Source: Lethocerus indicus (lineage: Eukaryota > Arthropoda > Insecta > Hemiptera > Belostomatidae). From it: a stretch of DNA of 64,000 nucleotides. The DNA lies in NCBI GenBank assembly GCA_019843655.1, contig JACDQD010000003.1, forward strand, positions 8,186,925 to 8,250,924, written 5' to 3'. The translations under genes and the position numbers were made by a program. Of the stretch, positions 49,283-62,500 are shown piece by piece. Position 1 is the stretch's first letter; the number at the start of each line of letters is the position of its first letter. The notes beneath the pieces are model-generated. The model did no database searches. It saw nothing but the letters and a program-made list of their open reading frames with translations, and had not been told where the DNA came from.

Positions 49283-51710
49283 GTTTTAATATTAAATTGT
49301 TTTATCATAAATTAACTTCAAGAAAATAAATGTTAACTAACTGTTAATATTTCTCACCAATTTTTGAATATTATATCATCCTAATTATAATTATTGATAT
49401 TCAATATCTATAGTTATAATGTCACTTTAATACCTAAATCTTGCATTGGTCCAGGGATACATTTTAAAACCAATTTTTTCACTTGCACATTTGAATATTT
49501 AAAATAACACAACTGATCCACCTGTAACAAAATATGTGAAATGATTAGTTTAATATCTCATTGTATTGTATTATGCGACAAAATAGTATTCAAAAATGCT
49601 ACTGATTAGTATTTATTCCTCCTAAAAACAAAATGATGTAAATTATTATATGTTCTGCCATTATGTATTTCATTATAAATAAAATATACCTCAGTCTGAC
49701 TCTACTATCTTTGTGAGTTTAAGGCCCCTCAAAAAACAAGACTACAAAATTGGATTATTCCTGTCCCAAATTACTCAATTATTTATCATCATCTACTCTC
49801 TTATTGAAATTAGTTAAGTTAATATTTTAGTGTAAATTTCACAACAAGGAATAGAATTTTTGAATTGTAATTTTTTCCCCTATGAACAATATTTATTCCC
49901 ATCTTGGAATAAATTTTCTTGTGGAACAATTTGACAATACAAGAAACCTTTCTGCAATTTTTGCCAGCATGATTTGAAGAATTACGTCCTACCTAATATA
50001 TTTAGATATTTCTATAAAATATACTAGCATTAAATATTACAAATTATACAGTGAAAATTTAGAGCATGAAGGAATTAATGCAATGCAATATTATGGTCCA
50101 CTAGTAGGGGATATTTAATACTCCATTTAAATATCAAGAGAGCTATTTGACAATCCAGAATAATCCAACAAAAAAAATTACTGGAGGATGACCCACTCAA
50201 ATATCAGAACCAAAAATTGGAACAAAAGTTCTACTTTTTATATGAAAAAATTATTGTGCATTCTATAGTCTAATGGCTAATAAGCAAATTAAGGTCGTGG
50301 AGAAATGCTTTTTAAAGTACTTTCTATTTATCATTTTAAAGAATAATTTATAAGAACAAAGGTACAAATAACAAAATTAAATTTAAACATTTTATTTACA
50401 AGGAGAAATCAAATCTCTCTAGGATAATATAATCTCTCTTAGATTGCTTTAAACACCTTTTAAAGCTCATATTCAAGTACCTTGATCTCCCTTAACACCA
50501 ATATATGATTTATTGCGTATGATGTATATAAATAAATCTGAAATATGCTTTATAAAATTCCCTAGGGTAGCACAGCAAAATACAAATTTTTAAAATTGGT
50601 TTTGGGCAACTTTAAACTTTATCATACACATTGTAATTATTGCTCAGGACAGATAATGACAAATATTTCATTAAATTAATAAAAATATTTTGGTTAATAA
50701 ATAAATTAATTATATTGAAGGTAATTTATTTGGTGTTAATTATTGATTTAAATTTACATATACATTATATTCACTATCTTTTTCTTTACATTTCTTTTTT
50801 CAGAACAATGACAATAAGGTTGGAATGGATCTAAATTTCATAAATATTTTTACTGTATTAACAGAAGGAAATGTTATTAATAAAATCTTCAACAGAAATA
50901 ATAGATATAAATATTGATAGACTATGAATAATGCTTCAACTAATTTGGAACATAACATTTTAAATAGATAGAATTATAACTTTTATACCCATGGAGAAAC
51001 ATGATGCATTTTCAAATATATTTATTAAGTACAAAAATATAGATCTTCTATTAATTGTCAAAATATTATTACATATAAACAATTTTTCAGTTTAAATTAT
51101 TGTAGTGTGGGTGAAATAGATCAAATATAAGACTATTCAAATAATTAACACTTTGAATATTATTAATTAAATATTGATTAAATTCATTATATCTTCTGGG
51201 AAATATGTTACATTGCAACTAACATTATATAACTTTGCATACATTCAAAATTATAGGAGAAAATATCAAATGCTATTCAAAACCTGTTAATGTATTTGGT
51301 TTTAAATATAATTATTAATGTTTTACAGGGTACAATTTGCAAGATCTACAATTTGAATAATTGGTAATGGCTTTTAGAAATAGTGTAACTGGTAAAAAGG
51401 AAAACATAAGTTGTATATGTTCTTATTTTGGGCTTTAGAGTGAAATAAATAATAAATAAAGTTTTACATTTTACATGCAGACTGCAAAACCCTCTAGATG
51501 TTTCATATACCTTTCATTATATCCAAGGTGTCCCTTTATAATCAAAGACAAAGATGAATGTAAATGAAAAGGCAACACTTTTCTGACCTCAAATAAAAAG
51601 ATATTCGGAATATAGGGAAATTTGTTTACTGAAGCTGGAATTGTAAATTCTCAGGAAGAAATTCAAGTTCTGATGTACAGATTTGTGTAAATCATACAAC
51701 TAGGAATTTG
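49283..51710 (-). other. AT-rich, CpG-depleted domain (possible long 3'UTR)
   Basis: Counting by eye, only about five CpG occur in roughly 2.4 kb, against several per 100 bases in the flanks. AT content is visibly higher as well. The domain ends near 51,710, close to a candidate minus-strand stop codon at 51,692. Several minus-strand AATAAA signals occur (for example near 49,612, 49,890, 50,389 and 51,019) plus ATTAAA near 49,285-49,290, with a T-rich minus-strand run beyond it. That fits a long 3'UTR with alternative poly(A) sites, but an AT-rich insertion is equally possible. No protein-coding frame is convincing inside. Confidence 0.45.
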
Positions 51711-51797
51711 GACGTCTGGGGGGGGGGCGGCTTAAACATCGCTGGCCCAGATATCACTGGCATGACTGATGAAAGGACATCTCCTTGTGCTATGTAA
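51692..51797 (-). CDS. Candidate terminal coding exon, unknown protein
   Basis: On the minus strand an acceptor-like AATGTTGTCTTCAG abuts a 106-base stretch that finishes at a TGA (51,694-51,692). One base completes a split codon, then 34 codons read YIAQGDVLSSVMPVISGPAM followed by FKPPPPQTSKFLVV. The frame is bounded by a plausible acceptor and is followed by the AT-rich, CpG-poor domain, which would be its 3'UTR. The Pro run comes from a 10-base C homopolymer, so a one-base sequence error would change the end. I do not recognise the protein, and no upstream exon was found. It may well be chance. Confidence 0.2.
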
Positions 51798-51799
51798 CT

Positions 51800-54700
51800 G
51801 AAGACAACATTTGGTGTCCAGTATTATTTTATATCGATTTACTTCCAGTCCGGTATCTCGTGAAGAACGTCATACCGTCTATTTGTTGGAGGCGCGGATA
51901 ATGACTTCTAGGAGCAAGAAGTTCGGCTAAATAGGTCAGACAGAAAGATGGTTGTCTCCTAAATAAGAATAGCGGAAGCTAAGCGGTCGTGGGAACAAAC
52001 CGTTTCCTGCTCAACTTAAATGTCTAAAAAGTGTTGCGTTGTTTCTCTAATTTTGCCCAGGGGCCTCGCTATCACATCTAACTGCCGGATCCATCCATCA
52101 TGAGTTCACTCACGACCAAGAAATAAATGCCACTTTTAGTTTTATCCTTAATTGTGCACGTGTCCATCATATGTTCCCACAACATGAACCATTACAAAGA
52201 AAAGAAATTGAAATATCGAAGTAAAAAAAAAAATTGTGTTTAATACTTGAGCTTGATTTGATTTTACTACGACACATTGGTTCATAGGTAGGTTCGTAAA
52301 ATTGTATGAAACCTCTAAAACAAAGCTAATCGCTGATGAATGAAGGTTAACACTATGGGGTTGTACTTTTACGTTTGTAATAAATTTGCAATGTAGATAA
52401 TGTATTGCAAAAATATAACAAGGATTCATTCGATTCATTAAGGAAAATTTTTAAAAAAGTTCAACGTTTGCAGGAAGACTTCCGTTGATTCAGTTTTTTG
52501 CCCCAAATTAGTTCGAATTACTTTTGGATGATTTAAAAGCATTTAAAAAGGTGGATAATACAAATTTATAGTCCTATAATTGTTAACAATGTAATACGAC
52601 TACTGGGGACTAATGCAGATTCAAAAGAGAACGAGCAATGTTGTAGTAGTGACACCCACACTAAACAGTTTGTTTTTCCGATCTGTTAATTCGCATTTAA
52701 GTCAATGATTTCCTTTCTGACCGGAGAAAAACGGTTAGTGATTTCTTAGAAAATTCCTAGTAATTGTTAGGTTTCATGGGAGATGCGACCCAGAACTCGC
52801 AGGTTTTTGCAGACAATACATAAAATGTAACGGAATCATTGTTGTATCACTTCCTCATTAAGCTGACGTATTGTTATAGACCTCATGATCTTGTCAGTGG
52901 CCGGTCAATTCCTGTTTATCCGAGTACGAAAATATACGATGGTGTGCGTTGTGGTTTATATGTAAAAATGATAATTATGTAACTTAGAAAAATGCTTCAA
53001 CTATTAAAAAGGCTACTGTAGATTACCATTTTAGCTCTTCAGTCGGTTATGGCCTGCTTTCAATGCTGAAAAGTTTGGGGGTAACGGACATTGGCTGTTT
53101 GTGTTGGCCAGAGATTCAGTTAGACTAAGCTTACATTAGGCAATGATTAATATCTGAAATATAGCGCCTCTGTAGCGCTATATACCAATCAGAAAAATTA
53201 TTTCAGGGACGAGTGTCTAAATTTAATTTTTTGAACTTTACTTCATTGTGTCCTTAATATATTTTTTATGTAAACAGTTTTTAGTTTCGTCAGGGAAGAA
53301 TATTGGTTTAAACATCATTAAATTGTATTTCTTACTGGTAAACCTACTAAAAATCCCAACATAATATTTATTAACGGAACTGTTATCGCATCTTTGACAA
53401 CAATGACGTCGGCTAATGCTATAAATGCTACAGGCCGGGAGGAGCGGTTCTTTGACCGGTAGTAGAAGAAACAAGGAAAACACATCGTTTTATCACAAGC
53501 CAAATGAAGAAAAGGGAACTACAGCGGACGCAGAATGAATGTAGGATGAATCCCCTACATGTATTTCCTGTATTTCAGATCTGTTTTTATTAATTTGTGG
53601 TTTCTAGGTACTTCCTCTTTCCGTAATTAGTACTATAATATTATAGTAGTACAGAGTTTGATTTATCATTATAATTACCCGAATAGTATTATCCAAAATT
53701 GCGAAATACGCTACAGGAAGTACGCAGCGTTGTTATTGGATCCTGAAATGAAAATAAATTATATCGGCTAGCAGGTAAAGTAGGGCCTTCTCGAGGTGAC
53801 GCATACAATCCCATTGATAAGTCTGGCCACTGTTTAAGCAGCGCCCCCAATTGCGTGAGCACCGCTCTATTTTCTACTCCGCGCCTTTCGTTCGCTTATT
53901 TATCCACCGCCGAGTCGTAGTGGTTGTTTCCGAGATTTTCTAGAACGCCAATCTCAAATCGGATCCAGAGGAAAGCTACTTCTGGAAACACACTCAGTGT
54001 CAACACTTAGATCAAGATAATTTTGTTCGAACACCGAGCAAGAGGGAATACTATAAAATTAAACCATAACTTTAAATCACTTACAGGACATTGTATTACA
54101 ATGAATTCGCCTGAATTATTTTTTCCCTACTCTTTATTAATTGGCGAAGGTCCCCGGGTTGCAGAAAGTGGTGCCAGACAAGTCATGGGGTCCGAAGACC
54201 CGAGTTTTTTAATTATCCATTCAACCACGCTGGATATTGTTGAAGTATTACCAATAGAATTGGAGCCGATTATCAGAGGAGGAAATTCTGAGACGCAGAA
54301 ACTAGTAGCAAGTAAGGCAACCGGTTTTGTGCCAGGTGTCAAGGTCTCACTCAACCCTCTCTTAGATACCCACAGTCGCGTGACGAAACTTGGGGTCCTT
54401 AAGTAGTTCTAGAAATATGTCTTAATCTCCGTTTATTGTAACAACAATCTGTAAACCGACAACATTTATGTGCAAATTTCTTCATTTATCATTGAACTCG
54501 TTAAGAAAATTATAAAATAGACAGAAATTATTTTTGTAAAAAAAGAAAACATTTATTCTTGCATCGAGGTAATTCTACCTAGAGGGGAATGTAAATAATC
54601 GTGGATTGAGTTTTTCCATTCAGCCGCTTTACTTATGTTCCGCTTTGCGGCGAGGAATTCACAATTGAAAGATGGGGGAGGGTCCTTCTGGTTCTCTCCA

Positions 54701-56139
54701 AACGGTAGGAAGCGGTCCGACGCCGAAGGAGAGGAAAATGGCCGCAACGGTAACTCAACTCTCCGCACCGGCTCCATCTGCGGCCTCGTGAAGAGTTCCA
54801 AGTTCCGTTAACTGATGAGAGGATAATTTCTAAAAGTTCCTCTCGGACGACTTCATACTATTTGTAATTCTTTTTTTATAACTACGTGAGGACGTGTTGG
54901 CAAAGACGGTCGATCGTTGCACCATTACAGTAATTTATCGATTGGAACGTGTTTCCCATCATCCACAATTCGTATGAAATATAATCCAATATCGAGGGTC
55001 TTGCCTCATGTCAAGGGAAATTACCCATAATTTTTTCTTTTAATTCTACATTATTACTTTACTATATAAGGAGGATCGTCCCAGAAAGTATTACGCCTAC
55101 GTATGTACTCTCTCATAATATTATACGAGTATTATATGGAAAAAGAAACATTTTTACTTGAAGTACTATTGCATATGCCGCTACTAGTGACTCATTAAAG
55201 TTTATATTTTTACATAAATTTTTAAATATTTTTAAAAATAATTAATACACGAATTTACACTGCAATCAAATTACATATAAAACCAAAAAAATATGTAAAA
55301 GCTGTTTTACCCAGGATAGCTGGGTACATATCCCATATTTCCTGTCTACTGGGGGAATATTAGGCTCCAAAATCGCATCGTGATCGATCGCCGTACTCTC
55401 CCCTCTGTTGCGTGCCATTTCCCCGTTTAATTCCGTAATTAATGCAGGTAATTTAAACCCTGGGTCGGTGGGGTCCACCTACAGACTGTAAGTTAGGCAC
55501 TGACCGTTTACTTATCTGATTGTTTACCATCGGTCTGGAATGACGCGAACAAAATCATCCATTTCCAGATTTAAAAATTCAATCAGTAGGCGTGTAAAAA
55601 TATGTGGTTTTAGTAGTTCGGTATAATAGGGGGATGCTACGAAGGCTAGTTTAAAAAACATAATAAGTGTAATAAAATTATAAGTTATAATCATTCTTTT
55701 TCAAATCAGAAAGAAATGACATCAATGTTCTGTTTAAAGAGCGTCGGCAGTGCTCGCAGATTCCCTCAACTGTAGCCAAAATTTGTAAGTATATTATTAT
55801 ATCTTAATACGATTGTGACAGGCAGAACCGGGTCTAGGGGAGGACCGAATATTCGAGTGGAGATACATTAAGAGAAAGAATAATTCATGTTCCAATTGAT
55901 TTCTTTATACTACGTTCTATTCTAACAGTGGTTGCAAAATTGGACATCTGATTGCATTATTTACAGCTGACGCGGATGCATCAGCACGTGTAACTTAGCA
56001 CGTTTACACGGTCAAAATTATTCGTCAACCCAAATTACACATTAGAATGAGCCGGTAGATCAGTCAATGGATTCGTCGCAGTATCGCCGGCCCTTTCAGC
56101 CGTTTAATTTCGTAACAAATGTGGTGTAATTTAAAATCT
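51800..56139. other. Intergenic DNA, no gene seen
   Basis: Returns to CpG-containing composition. The + frame 54,023-54,406 (127 codons) has an acceptor-like CTTACAG at about 54,081-54,087, but also an open antisense frame and no family resemblance. No RNA gene seen. Confidence 0.5.
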
Positions 56140-56369
56140 GCCGGGAAGGGGTGGGGAAGGGTCTAACAATAGCGGGGAGGTTAGTGGTGTTTACGGGGGA
56201 GAAGGATAGGAGGGGGGGCGGCCGGTGCCGGGCGAATGGGAACCGCGGCACTGCCAGTCGGGCCCCGAGCTCTGCCGCCCAACGAGCCCTACCTCGCAGT
56301 CGCCCCTCCGAAAGGTTCCCACGAGCCGGCCCTCCGCCAGCCCGACAGCAGATTAATTAAGTAGCCGCG
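56140..56369 (+). promoter_or_regulatory. GC-rich promoter/5'UTR block of the FAAH2-like gene
   Basis: An abrupt rise in GC and CpG immediately before the start codon. The first part is G-rich with a GGGGGGGCGG GC-box-like run at about 56,212-56,220; the second part is C-rich. CAGTCG occurs at about 56,257 and 56,298 and could serve as an initiator. An in-frame TAA at 56,358-56,360 closes the reading frame 12 bases before the ATG, so the segment next to the start is untranslated leader. The transcription start itself is not determined. Confidence 0.55.
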
Positions 56370-56558
56370 ATGAGGCCCGTGTTGGAGAGGGCGGGCCAGC
56401 GCGTCCTCTGGGTGGCCATGTGGTTCGCCAAGCTCTGGCTTTGGCCGGTCACCAGGATGATGAGCCTCTGCAAGAGGAAAGGGCCCCTGCCGCCCATCAA
56501 GAACCACCTTCTCTCCGTATCGGCTACCAAATTAGCAGCCATGATCAGGAATAGAGAG
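56370..56558 (+). CDS. First coding exon of FAAH2-like amidase (partial gene)
   Basis: Encodes the N-terminal 63 residues of a fatty-acid amide hydrolase 2-like serine hydrolase of the amidase-signature family, which cleaves bioactive fatty-acid amides at membranes. Residues 11-31 (RVLWVAMWFAKLWLWPVTRMM) form one hydrophobic, Trp-rich segment typical of the N-terminal membrane anchor. A basic patch (CKRKG) follows, then PLPPIKNHLL and SATKLAAMIRNRE, matching the pattern that opens the amidase region in insect FAAH2 homologues. An in-frame TAA lies 12 bases upstream of the ATG, fixing this start. The exon ends in phase 0 at AG|GTGAGT. The Lys and Ser-Ser-Lys catalytic residues, about 470 residues in full, lie in later exons outside the window. 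The frame would continue past the donor to 56,681, but that part is AT-rich and intron-like. The family is recognised by eye, not by search. Confidence 0.85.
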
Positions 56559-59500
56559 GTGAGTTTTATTTATAGATTTTTAACCTTTTGTTTTATTGTA
56601 CAATCAACGACAATATGTTATCGGTACAATAACGATACGCTTCCTGACTTGCTTATCATGATAAAAGAGCCCACCGAGTGATGTCGTTTTTCTACTTGCA
56701 CTTACGAACCCCCAAGTTATAGAATAAATAAATCCCCTAACGTTATGTAGAAATGTTGCACTAACACAGTCTTTGGATAGATAACAGAAAATCATAGTTT
56801 ATTACACCATTATCTACCCCCCTTAATAAAAACACTATCGGTTCATCGTTACTATTTCAAGTGAATGTTGTTAAAATTATAAATATTTTTTTCCATGAAT
56901 ACAAAAAAATATTAGAATTCAGTTAGTATAAAAGTGTAATCATAAGCGTCAAATAAGTGTAATCATTCCTTTCCGAATGAAGCGTCCTGCTGATGGTATC
57001 ACCACGCTGGAATTCCACTAGCAGGGTGATCCAACGGGTACAACAAAACCGAACCGAGTGATACATCAATAGAAACCGGTCTAGCCGGATAATATCCCGA
57101 AGAATGTATATTCTATAACAAATGGGTGATATTTCACGAAACTGTTGACGACGGCGAGGGACGTTATCTGAGGCCGGTGATGCCGGCATGTGTGTATTCA
57201 GATAAAACGTCCTGCCCTCCCCGGCATATGCCTCACTTATTGGATTAAATGTGTCCGATGTTCTTTGGACCATGAAATCAGCAAATTTTTATATTTTCAT
57301 TAGCCCGATATTACGTTTCTAATCGAAATTATTGCCTATAAACTCACGATAACCGGGTGGGATAAATAAATAATTTATTTATATGTATTATTTAAGGTTA
57401 ATATTTATATATTGTTTTACAAACTGTCAATCGTACACTGCTTATTTTCAAGAGAACATTGTTATTCAACGATTTGGATGATCAACGCATGCTATTAGCA
57501 ACATACATTTATTGAACGCTTTAGGAATCGGTTTCATCACTAGTCCTTAAAAACTAGTTAAACATTAGTAGAAAATCGTAATTTCGGTAGCCCATTCGGT
57601 GGTTTCTATGCCCATTTCTGTAACGCGAGAACAGCAGTCGAGCAAAATGAAAGCTACAGATATTTAGCACTGTGCAGCTAATTTAATGCTGAGCTACAGT
57701 TTCGAATCGTTCGCCCGAAACCTGATCCGGCAATCAATTATACAGTTTAATAAAACCTCCACTGCACTGGAACGACCTTTATTTTATTCTTACAGACCTA
57801 TCTGATTTAAATACTAGACTAACGAACGGTCTTCGTGTACGTCCTACATCCAACAACAACCAACAATTAAAAAGGTTGTTTTTTCTTCTCTATATCTTGG
57901 AGGAAGGAGTAGAGTTCACCCCGCATTTGCAATTGAGACGTACTTTCTTTGAATGATTTAACCGCAATTTATGTCTGAACGTTAAACGATTAAAGATTAT
58001 TAATAAGTTCTGGCCTCTAGTTTAATTGTACTATGTAGCCTTTATATTATGTTTATTTAAAACGGACGTCAGGCTGTCCCTGACTTTGATATAAAGTGTT
58101 TGAAAAAAGGCGATCTGTTTGTTGACTGGTCGGCCTAATCGACCAAACCCACTCTGGGCTTCGGCCAAATTAGAATCGTGTTTGTTTGCACTGCAAGTCG
58201 ACGGGACTTGCTCTTGAAGCTCTACTCCCGTTTGAAACTATCGCTCGACGCAACATATTATCTTGTATTTAGAAAGGAAATATGCCGCTCTACCGATCGA
58301 TGACAATTAGCCTCGAGCAATTGTCAACTTTGCAATTTGTGGACTTCTTTTCATGCGATTGATAATGCTGGAATATTCATTCAGGAACTGAATACTGCCA
58401 GCTCGATTCTACTTTCAGTCACAAGACATACCGGTTAGGGTTGGGAATATAGGGTTGGGATTGTAATATATACCACATGGCGGTAGGTACCGCGCTTCCG
58501 GACGTACCAAAGATTTATTAACGTAAATCTACTCATTTTATCGGAGTTTTACTACTACTAAAAGTTATAGTAGTATAACAAGGACGATATAACATGCAGC
58601 GTTCCAAATCTTGATGCAGTATCATGTTTTAATTAACTATGAAATAGATATTTATTCCCAATAAACAATCCGTATTGCATACAGTTCCGTGTTGAATAAT
58701 TTAATATATAGTGCGCATTTTATGAAGGGGAACGGCTCGCTGAATTTAATGTTAAGAAAATAAAATGATAAGGAAAAATGAAAGTAAAAACAGGGAAAAA
58801 TAAAAATCTCAAATTCCGCGTACCTGTCTTGTTTTTCGTTAGAAGAACAAAAATACATTTGTCTGACCTCCAAACTAGCTATCGGTCGCTTAATAATGAA
58901 AACGCTTTCACTAAAGTGGAGCATAACGGGATTAAAATATCCCACTTGGCTCTTCCAACTGGAAGCTTTGTCCGAAACACCTCCGAGCGTTAGTTTGTTT
59001 ATACCGAATAAAGTTAATTGAACAGGAATCTGCATATAAATTTCTTCGCATAGATCATAGCAGTTATTCAACTCGGGATGACCGAATCAATTAAAATGCT
59101 TACTCATTTGTGGCTCTAAGGTATAATTTAAAATAAACAGGCCGTGAACACCACAACACAAGAGCTTCTGTCTTGTGACTTAACATCGCGAGGTGATCAT
59201 CATACAATGATAGATAATTAGCATCATCAAGAAACAATAATTACTCAAAAGTACAAAGCACACGAATGAATCAGTTAGTCGACCCTTCTACGAAGTTCAT
59301 GACTCAAACGCAAAATAGTACATCGTGCAATAATTAAAACGTAATTTTAATATATAATATGTAGTCATTAGTACCGGTGAATGTGTTGCTCCACAAGAAA
59401 TACACTTAAACAGTTCAATGTACACCCCTGAAATGTTTACACCCATAAAATTCCAATACCCAATTAGTTACTTTCCTATTTCATTAACACTTCTTAATTA

Positions 59501-62500
59501 CCATGTTTCTTTTTAATCTCCTGCCTCCTCTCGCTAGTATTTTCTCTATATCTAACGACAGATGAAGGCAGGGTATATAGAAAGCGGTCACGGGATGTTG
59601 AATTTGCCAAATAAAATGGCCTCGTCGGTGCCCACTGAATAAGACGCGTTTTTGACGATTTATTCACAGTGATCGGTTTTACGGGGCGCGATCCTCCCAT
59701 TGTACGGTTCGCTGGGCTCCAATTAACGACTGGCGAGAATGACAACTCCGACGAAGGGGAACGGCAATTAGTACTGTAGCAGTGGGACATCGTCCCGGGG
59801 GGGAAATGAAACAAGGAAAATGTAATAATGATATTCAAGGTCCGTTTCGGGAGACCGTCGCAAGGTTACATCGCGAGCAATACTATAATTAGGTGCCAGA
59901 CTTCAATATTCAAGTTGGACAATTTGTCAGACATCCGGAAAAGACGTTTTATTGTCAGGATGCAATTAAATTCAATGGAGCTAATTGACGTCGATGGTTT
60001 CAAGTTGAAAGCGGGACAAAATGTTTTCATCGGATCCACTAAACTGTGGGATATTTTCGCATGTTTTAATGATTCGGGTCCAGTTTGAAAACGACCACCA
60101 GGATGGGAAACGTACACTGAGTACTCAAAAGTATGATGGGCGTATAATCATTTAACAGCGTGTTCTTCGTCATAAGTAAAAATATAAAGTACTGACGGCA
60201 AATTTTTCGAATGTCACTTTACGTTCAGAACCCAATTGATTTGCGTTTCTAGCTGCAGAAATCCGATCCAATATTTAACAGACTGAAGGTCGACATGTAT
60301 GTATTAAATGCATTTAATGTGAGCCGCGGTATCTCCCGCCCAAGGGAAAATGTCTCCAATAAACAAGACATGAAACAAGCTTAACATTACGCGAACTACA
60401 TATACATTGGATTCCCACTGAAAATTCATCCAATCTAGGTTGTTCATCAGTTATTAAATCATAAATATTAGCCCCTAAATATAAATACTGTCTTCTTAAA
60501 GAATCTTGCGTCCATTTTTATGACGTGCGTGTTTTAACTAATGGATAGAGAGCATCGGCATCATAATTATTTTAATATAGGAGGGAGATAATTTATTTTT
60601 TTAATGCAGATCTATCGATGCACGTACCAATCAAATGAGTTTATCAATTGATAAATAATATGCCATTACTTTCAACTCGTACATTTCTGCGCACGTCACC
60701 AACGCTAATAGCTGCTTGAACAATGAAAACCCAATAAAGCTTTCTGTTTAATGGCCACTCCGAAAGCCGAACGCTGAGGACAATGCGTAACCCAAAAGCG
60801 GACGGGACGGGGATCCTACGACGACATATAGTACGGTCGTAAAGGATGCTCGACAAGGTCGGCCGGGGCGCGCGGTGAATGGCCAATGAATCAGGAACTG
60901 GCACCTGTCCCCACCGAATTAACCTTTTCCTATGTCCCGTAGGCCTACCAATTATTGTATTATTCTTGTATTATTATCGCCTAATTAAAAAGAAAGTGTT
61001 TGCTCTAAATGCGAATAATAGCGACCAATTCTTAAATACAACATTTAGCAGAATCAATTATCCGCGACAAGAATATAGAAATCCAACTAGTTCCTCAGAT
61101 AGAAAGGGGCAAAGGGTCTCTCGTCTGGGCAGTCATCTGAAGAACCCTCCCCAACCCCGAATCGTCCCGGACGAGCAAATGACTCGAACGAGAGGAAGCG
61201 TGAAACGCCGTCTCGAGCACTTTCACCCGATTGCCTCCGTCGAATTCCACGCTCAGGGACTCCTGACATTTTTTTCACCACTTTCAGACAGAAGAAGGAT
61301 TTTTTTCTTCTTCTGTACGTGTTGGATAACACTTGGTTCGGGTAAATGGACAAGGACGAGGTTCGATGACTATTATCGTACACTTATAAATATTAAAACC
61401 TGATCTCATCTTATTTATTTGGTCAGAATTTGTCCGTCGTCCTTAGTGGATATTCTCATAATACATTCAACCTCTTGTTTCCGGCAATATTAATAACAAT
61501 ACTTCAAAAAAAGTTGAATTTCATTCATAATACAAAATTATGTGGCTACCTCATAACTCTCTTACCACGTTAGGATTACTTATGGTAATATGTTAGAATT
61601 AGATTATTATTGGTATCAGTTAGAATTAGTTTCCGGCAAATGGTTCTGGGCGTTTTCTCTTGTCTGACATGACAGGACGGTTGTGCATCCGAAGCGCTAA
61701 CACTTCATTAACCACTGTAATTTAATATTTTCGCGAAGGGCCTTACATATTAAACGAGTGAACCCCTTTCGTGTATAATCATTCACACCAATGGAGAACT
61801 TTCTACAATGATTGGACTAATTGAAACGAATGGGGGCGTATTATTTTTACGTATTACACAAGACGATACACACTCCGTCCGTACACACTAGAGTGTGCAT
61901 TCGTTTCGTAAATAGGGCGCAAAAGGTTCTCATTTTAGTTTAGATCTCCATGAGTGGTCAGCTTCGCTAATTTAGTGATATATAGTTCCTAGTCTGCGGC
62001 TTAAAATATTTCGTGTATAATCTCCCAAATTAAGAAACTAAAATCAGAGAAAAATGAGGAAATGATTTGATATGAGTTCCCCAGAAATCATTATCCATTG
62101 ATTGTGGGGTATGTTGTGACACATGTTGTTATGACCGTGAATGGTGAATATGGATATAAGAATGGCCAAATGTAAAAAAAAATCATCCTCGAGTGAGATA
62201 GCTGCTAGGGGGGGGCCGCGAGGCGCACGTTTCATTATGTGGACCATCCGTCACGCTCAGCGGACCGACAGTGTTCCTAGTTATTCACTTGATGCTGATT
62301 GTTAACTGTGCCAGTCTTCCAATTGTCCTGCACTGTATTATGAGCTAACCCAATATATATACTAGGTCATGGATCAGTTCTTCCGTCCGTTCTTGTTCGA
62401 CCTTACGACGCGCCAAATCGCAATTGCAATAGTTATTAACCGTTAAATCGCCGAGAGATTTCGCGTTCTTGTAATATTAGAAAAGTGTTACAAAGAAGGA

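Noticed and set aside
54023..54406. 127-codon + frame after an acceptor-like CTTACAG
   Set aside because: Open antisense frame over the same bases and no family resemblance. It may be chance; conservation data would be needed.
56559..56681. Read-through of the FAAH2-like exon to the stop at 56,681
   Set aside because: Codon and base composition change abruptly at the perfect AG|GTGAGT donor, and the read-through residues do not continue the FAAH2 pattern.
60879..61403. 174-codon + frame in the FAAH2-like intron
   Set aside because: No amidase motifs, AT-rich homopolymer-driven Phe and Asn runs, and an overlapping antisense frame.
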